Shown here: positions 59,118 to 64,000 of the stretch, piece after piece
Layout of the letters: every line of letters begins with the position of its first letter
Position numbering within the stretch: the stretch's first letter is position 1
NCBI GenBank assembly: GCA_036245805.1
Contig: BTRK01000005.1
Location: 10,044,001 to 10,108,000, forward strand
Direction: 5' to 3'
Length of the DNA stretch: 64,000 bases
Source: Pristionchus mayeri
Taxonomy: Eukaryota; Nematoda; Chromadorea; Rhabditida; Neodiplogasteridae
The notes under the pieces: model-generated
What the model was told of the DNA's origin: nothing
Seen by the model: the letters and a program-made list of their open reading frames with translations, nothing else
Databases searched by the model: none
Translations under genes and position numbers: made by a program

Positions 59118-60066
59118 TAGTTAGGGTTGAAAAGGCTCATTTCGGTTATATCCCTTGTGGTCTCTAGTTATGGTTGTCCAAAAAATTGTCATGTGAAAAA
59201 GTGATTTTTTCATGCCCTGAGGGCAAATGTTGAGATATTGTTTTCATATTCTCAGGATCATCTGCATTCATTATGACGATCATTTTGATGCTTTGAACGG
59301 ATCTCTAGCTAGCCTAAAAGCCGAGTTCTGAATTTCAGACACTGTTTTTTTCAGCAAGGCTACAGCAAACGTGCGGCCACGCAGCAACCTCAAATTTTTT
59401 TCTGGATAGGCCTCGGGCATGACTCCAACCACAGAAAGTTTGGCGAGTAGGAAAAAAATCTATGTAAGAATAAAGCCTGTTTTGAATAAGTGCATTTTGA
59501 TTGCATCATCACTACGCAATCAATTATGAAGCACGTGATGGCGCAATACTCTTCGATTGATTTGATGTATAGCGCCCCAACATCGAACTTGCTAAGTCAA
59601 CGGTAGAAAAAGTTATATGAAACATTAAAATCGTTTCAATACTTTTGGGCGCTACTGTATGTTTCACGTGCACTATATAGATCTTATATATAGTACACGT
59701 GAAACGTATAGGAAAATGATGCAATTCTTTCCAATAAGATTCCAATAGGATAACTCTAGTCTTTGAAAGGCTGCTTTGGACTATTTCGCGATTGACCACA
59801 CTGCTACATAAAACTGTCCGCCAAATGCAACACTATTATGAATAATTTATACACAATTTTGGGAAATGATACCGAGCTCTACAGTATACCACGCAAGCAG
59901 TCTAGAAAGTGTGTAGAATGAAGAGACCGTGGTATGATTGCTACTCTCTCCTTTTTGCCTGGAGAGGAGTCACGAAAATTGAACACATTAATCCGCATAT
60001 TCTATAAAATGACACTTATTACTCAAAAAGGTTCTTTTAAATTAAAAAAAAAGTTATGTTTACGTC

Positions 60067-60949
60067 TGTAGCGGAAGATCTATTGCTAGATATTCCCCTT
60101 TGTGTGGTGTGAAGGAACTTGGGCAATAATAATAGAATTTATTTACTATAATTTACAGGTTTAAGGCGAAAGAACTAATAAATAAACAAGAAAAGGGATG
60201 GGAAATTATTCGGTCAATGAAGGCAAGAGTACCTTTTATTACTGATGAGGAGAGAGGAGGGAAGAGCCGATCAACCGATGGTAGATCGTGGATGTGTGAT
60301 TTGAGTCGGACGATTTGAGTCGTGTCTGACAATGAAGCGTAATGAACGTGGGATGGACAAACGATTATGCGATACTATGGAGTGATTGGAGAGAATGATG
60401 ACAAATGTGGTTGGGTGAAATATGGGCGGAATGAACGAAGGACTTGGTGAAAGTACGATGAATTAACTCGCGACAACGGCAGGACAGCTAATGTGAGGGG
60501 TGAAATGAGGCTAGGATGAGATTGGAACGGAGTAGAAACAAGTGAAAGGTGATGATGGTGAAGTGAGGGTGAGAGTGGAAAACAAGACAGAAAGACAAAA
60601 AGTCAGCTCGCGACAACGGTAGGACAGCTAACGGGGAGTGAGGCTAGAATGGAATGGTTGAAGTAAAACGGGAGAAGGGCGACGACGTGAAGCAACACGT
60701 CAATACGAACCTCAACGACAACAACAAGGACGAAAACGTCCAGGAAAATATATTTCGAAATTAGACTGAGTATCGCGGCTCGGTACACGTAGCCGGGTTG
60801 ACCCGCAGCGAGTGCTTTGGTAGGTGCACACCGTAATTCATGAAGCGAGAACTGATTTTATTTACTATCGAATTATTAAATTGATTTATTTATTTAATTT
60901 TATTGATTATGAGTTAATGAAATTAGAGTAGCGAAGATAATTCGCTACA
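60067..60949. mobile_element. Solo LTR, right arm
   Basis: Mirror copy of 50465-51347, 883 bp, flanked by ACGTC (60062-60066 and 60950-60954), the complement of the left copy's target duplication. Confidence 0.85.
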
Positions 60950-61313
60950 ACGTCCGATTGAGAATAGAATATTTCCGCCGACCCAGTCCATTGCTAGGTC
61001 ATGCATTCCAGTGATATTCTCGCGAAGGTAGAGAATTGTACCGTTCCTTATCGACGTTAGAATTCCGTGCTCCTAGAATAGGTCATATTCGTGAGAACTA
61101 GATTTTGCATGATACTTTCATCGGAAAAAAGTCTTTAATAATGTAAATTAGGGCATTGGCAAAATATAAATGATACATTTTTCCGTTATGTTTCTGTGAC
61201 TTCCGCCCCCCAGCAGACTATAATCTATTGTGCACACAAATTATAAGAGAGACTATCTGAGTGAGTGAACTTATTTGTGAAGAACCTAAGTTCGAAAAAT
61301 CGAATTTCTCCAT

Positions 61314-62905
61314 GATGTGTGGGTGGATAGTACTCGGTGAGTATATCACGTTGGCACATTATGGAATCATCTAGAACGCGCTTCCCACGATTATCTAGGC
61401 TAATGTAGGTATTTCACAATTTTTCGAAATTTTCTCTTTGGCAACCATTTCGAATGAACCATACCTTGAAAAATACAGAAAAATCCGGTGATCATGCACA
61501 CCAAATGCCACCTTCCTAGCTCTTCGTGAAAATTCAAAAAATCGATATATTTATCAAACAAAAAATTACAGCATTTTCAAATGGGTGGGTAGGTCCCTTT
61601 TTTATTTGAGGGCTGCGTAGAGCAGCCTTAGCTCTTTCTTCAAAACAATTATGTAAAATATTCGAGGACCAGTTTTCGTGAAATTTTAAATAATGTCATC
61701 ATTTCTGAAATAAAGTCAGTTCGTAATAACATTTCAGACTACCGTATCCAACTTTTAGAAGCAGTTTTCTCAGGCAAAGGGAGAGTGACTGAAGTGGAGA
61801 TGGGTTTGATGACTGGTCGACCTAAGTTACATCACATATCACCAAACGCATTATGCCAACTTTCACTTGTCGCCTAACGTATATCTGAGTACTTTAGATA
61901 CACCAAGTGATTTTAATTGCAAGAATGAGGAAATACTCTAATTTATTAATTATATAATTAATTCTTTATCTTCCTACAGAACATCTGACTATATCTTCAC
62001 ATATCTTCACCGACTCAGATAGTCTCTCATAACTAATATTACTAATAGCCATGTTTCTTATGGTATCATACGCTAATCAACTGAACAGCATAGTAGAACA
62101 AACTCCATGCGCAGCAAAACGTATAATACAACAAACTCCATGCACAGCGCCCAGCAGTCGGTCTCCCCTCACGTCTATTGCCAGACTCCTCGCAGTGCGA
62201 TAACGGGGTGTGTTGACTACCAAGTCGAAAAATCCATCAGTTGAGTTGACTACAGAGTGTAACGGGGCCGATAAAATCTGCAATGATGCTAGATTATTAC
62301 AACCATAACAATGCGAGTTTAAGTTTAGTTCACATTTCGCTCTCTTATATAGATTAAATTCTTAAAATCACACTAGATTCTTGCTAATTTTTATATTTGT
62401 TGCTTCCCACTGCAATTATACCACAACAGCCTGAAGTTACTGTAAATTATCAATTGACAATGTTTCGAAACTATATTGACATTATTGTTTGGAAGCACTG
62501 TCCATTTTCTTCATTTATATGCTACAGATTTGTAAGTTGCTTTCTTATTTCTTCCCAAGAGGAAGCGCGATACCTCTCCGGGAATCGAGGTATAAATTCT
62601 CGCTTCTCTATCCCCTTCAATCGGGTGGCATGTATGATTGTCAGCCATCAACATGTAGCCATCGGCGCATGAGCATATATATCTCAAAATGTTATTGTAT
62701 TTCGTATCAAATTATCCAAACATTAAGAGATAATGATCGATAGAAAGATAATCATGAGGTTTTAAATTCTCAGAGATATAATATAAGATTTCATCTTACA
62801 ATATAAATCTTACGTGTCGGGCTGATTCACGCATAACTGCGAGCACATTTGTCCGTCGTGGGCGCAATTCGATGTCGATGAAGGACCTTCATGAATTCCG
62901 TTGAG
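61314..62905. other. Intergenic, no gene recognised
   Basis: Short frames without recognisable domains. Around 62005-62035 the words cgactcagatagtctctc echo 50150-50170 near the left palindrome boundary. An imperfect direct duplication lies at 62087-62145 (caaactccatgc...cagc twice). Confidence 0.5.
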
Positions 62906-63141
62906 TTCGAATTGCAATTCGTCTTCTCCGTCGAGACAATCCTTCAAATGCGTTAAATAATTGCATTTATTGAGCGCAAAAATGGTTTTAAACCATAAAG
63001 TTCGACGTACGGATGAATTTGATTGCATATTGAAATTAATTACTTTAATTGTGCGATTTAAAACGCGTTCTCTGTAAGATTCGGAGAGGGGTGGCACAAG
63101 GATTTCAAAATGATCGAATCGACTTGCAACTTTGGGGGTGT
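62906..63141. repeat. Direct repeat, copy 1
   Basis: The 236-bp segment starting ttcgaattgcaattcgtctt recurs 859 bp further on with about one difference (gacttgcaac/gactttcaac). A 119-codon minus-strand frame (62810-63169) overlaps it; its shorter counterpart in copy 2 diverges outside the repeat, so I do not call it a gene. Confidence 0.9.
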
Positions 63142-63764
63142 CATACCTATGGGTAGGGTATGCTCCCATATGATTTTTGTGACCCTAGCTCAACATTTTG
63201 ACCTACCAAATTTGAAAAATGAAACTCAATATCCAAGGGCATGTTATATATCATTCGAAAGAGCATGAAACGTTATGCCTAAGTCTATGTTTTCGTGAAA
63301 ATTGGTGCATGTTCGCACGAGATATTGCATGAAACATGCATTTTCAAACAGTTTTCGGGATGGGAAGCAGTGAAGGGATAGTTTCTGCAAAAAGATTTTG
63401 TTACTGTCGATGCAGAATTCAATTCTCTATCGATCTGTTTATTTCATTTTATAAACAAACACCCCGAAATTGCGATACAGCGAGTTTTGCATGATGCATT
63501 CGCCGCTGAGGTTCGAATCCTGCCCGATGCATTTATGTTTTGCCAATTATTTTTAGATTTGCATTTCTGCTTACATCGTGTGTTCTATGTGAGTAAGTGA
63601 TTGTAAGAAATTTCAGGAATTCAATGATTCATCATACTTCCTTTTTCCGCATTTCGGGAAAAATCATTGGTTCGCCAATTTATGGCTGAAAATTTGATCC
63701 TAGGGGTAACTTTTCACGGGGAATCGAATGAACATACTTAAAAATACACCCCGGAAAAACTTTT
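63142..63764. other. Sequence between the direct repeats
   Basis: No gene recognised; AT-rich single-copy sequence as far as the window shows. Confidence 0.5.
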
Positions 63765-64000
63765 TTCGAATTGCAATTCGTCTTCTCCGTCGAGACAATC
63801 CTTCAAATGCGTTAAATAATTGCATTTATTGAGCGCAAAAATGGTTTTAAACCATAAAGTTCGACGTACGGATGAATTTGATTGCATATTGAAATTAATT
63901 ACTTTAATTGTGCGATTTAAAACGCGTTCTCTGTAAGATTCGGAGAGGGGTGGCACAAGGATTTCAAAATGATCGAATCGACTTTCAACTTTGGGGGTGT
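63765..64000. repeat. Direct repeat, copy 2, cut by the window edge
   Basis: Matches 62906-63141 up to the last base of the window, so the true repeat is longer. It may be the start of a tandem array with an 859-bp period. Confidence 0.9.

Larger units (their letters stand above)
56310..59657. mobile_element. TA-flanked foldback element carrying a mariner, right arm
   Basis: Mirror copy of 51757-55110, with TA at 56308-56309 and 59658-59659. It differs from the left copy by a 5-bp deletion and a few substitutions. Confidence 0.8.
50099..61313. repeat. Giant palindrome 2, arms about 5.5 kb
   Basis: The left arm 50099-55584 is repeated in inverse order at 55823-61313, around a spacer of about 240 bp. 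Each arm holds, from the outside in, a solo LTR, a TA-flanked foldback with a nested mariner, and an inner segment of about 450 bp. Arms are nearly identical (frames of 151, 167, 91, 86 and 82 codons recur unchanged) but not perfect: a 5-bp indel near 54990/56423, a substitution at 55279/56133 and gtgttttccgg/gtgtttaccgg near 54366/56920. The differences argue against a pure read artefact. Confidence 0.85.

Noticed and set aside
34022..61313. Both giant palindromes as fold-back assembly artefacts
   Set aside because: The arms differ by indels (115 bp and 8 bp in the first, 5 bp in the second), by substitutions and by a complete transposon in one arm. A read that simply turned back would copy these. 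I keep some doubt because the differences are few and I cannot see read data.
62810..63169. 119-codon minus-strand frame as a gene
   Set aside because: No recognisable domain. It overlaps the direct repeat, and its counterpart in copy 2 changes its C-terminus at the repeat border.
1..64000. tRNA, rRNA or other structural RNA genes
   Set aside because: No tRNA-like A/B box pair with a cloverleaf and no conserved rRNA core was noticed; a covariance-model search would be needed to exclude small ones.

Overview
This is nuclear DNA from a eukaryote, most likely a nematode and possibly a diplogastrid of the Pristionchus type. The reasons are very short introns (about 40-50 nt) with TTTCAG-like acceptors, a likely trans-splice acceptor 16 nt before a start codon, the LINE and DNA-transposon families present, and the absence of bacterial operons or binding sites. 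The species call is inference. I found no complete ordinary host gene. Nearly everything recognisable is mobile DNA, inverted repeats or captured gene fragments.

Layout, left half. 1-3060 holds nothing recognisable. 3065-7790 is a double-armed foldback (inverted-repeat) element split by a CR1/Jockey-like LINE on the minus strand (3908-7515). 9218-10111 is another foldback. 12085-15572 is a second LINE of the same family, plus strand and decayed. 19100-19691 is a 5'-truncated RTE-clade insertion with an 11-bp target duplication. 20390-20972, 21942-23303 and 24584-26132 are three more foldbacks.

Centre. 26137-32538 looks like a complete Kolobok/T2-type DNA transposon (TTAA target duplication, AGGGACCTGG ends). 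Its transposase gene (32225 to 29092, minus) can be read through 12 exons with every splice phase matching, giving about 813 residues: an N-terminal THAP-like zinc finger, an acidic stretch, a CxxC/CxxxxC zinc motif and D, D, E catalytic candidates. Beside it, inside the same ends, lie intron-containing fragments of two unlinked ribosomal protein genes: RpS18 (26958-27532) and RpS2 (28277-28600 and 28851-28960, exons in permuted order). This looks like host-gene capture by a Kolobok element.

Right half. Two giant near-identical palindromes dominate. Palindrome 1 (34022-45584, arms about 3.4 kb) has its right arm split by a complete 4.7-kb Tc1-like transposon (40378-45086) with 792-bp terminal inverted repeats, a DD34E transposase on the minus strand and a second, unrecognised spliced gene on the plus strand. 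Palindrome 2 (50099-61313, arms about 5.5 kb) carries in each arm an 883-bp solo LTR with GACGT target duplication and a TA-flanked foldback with a decayed 1246-bp mariner nested inside it. A related sequence at 47330-48130 preserves the empty site of that mariner. The window ends in a direct repeat of at least 236 bp.

Relative ages can be read from nesting. Mariner, LTR and foldback insertions predate palindrome 2 because they are in both arms. The Tc1-like element postdates palindrome 1 because it is in one arm only. Boundaries of foldbacks and palindromes were found by eye and may be off by a few to some tens of bases.
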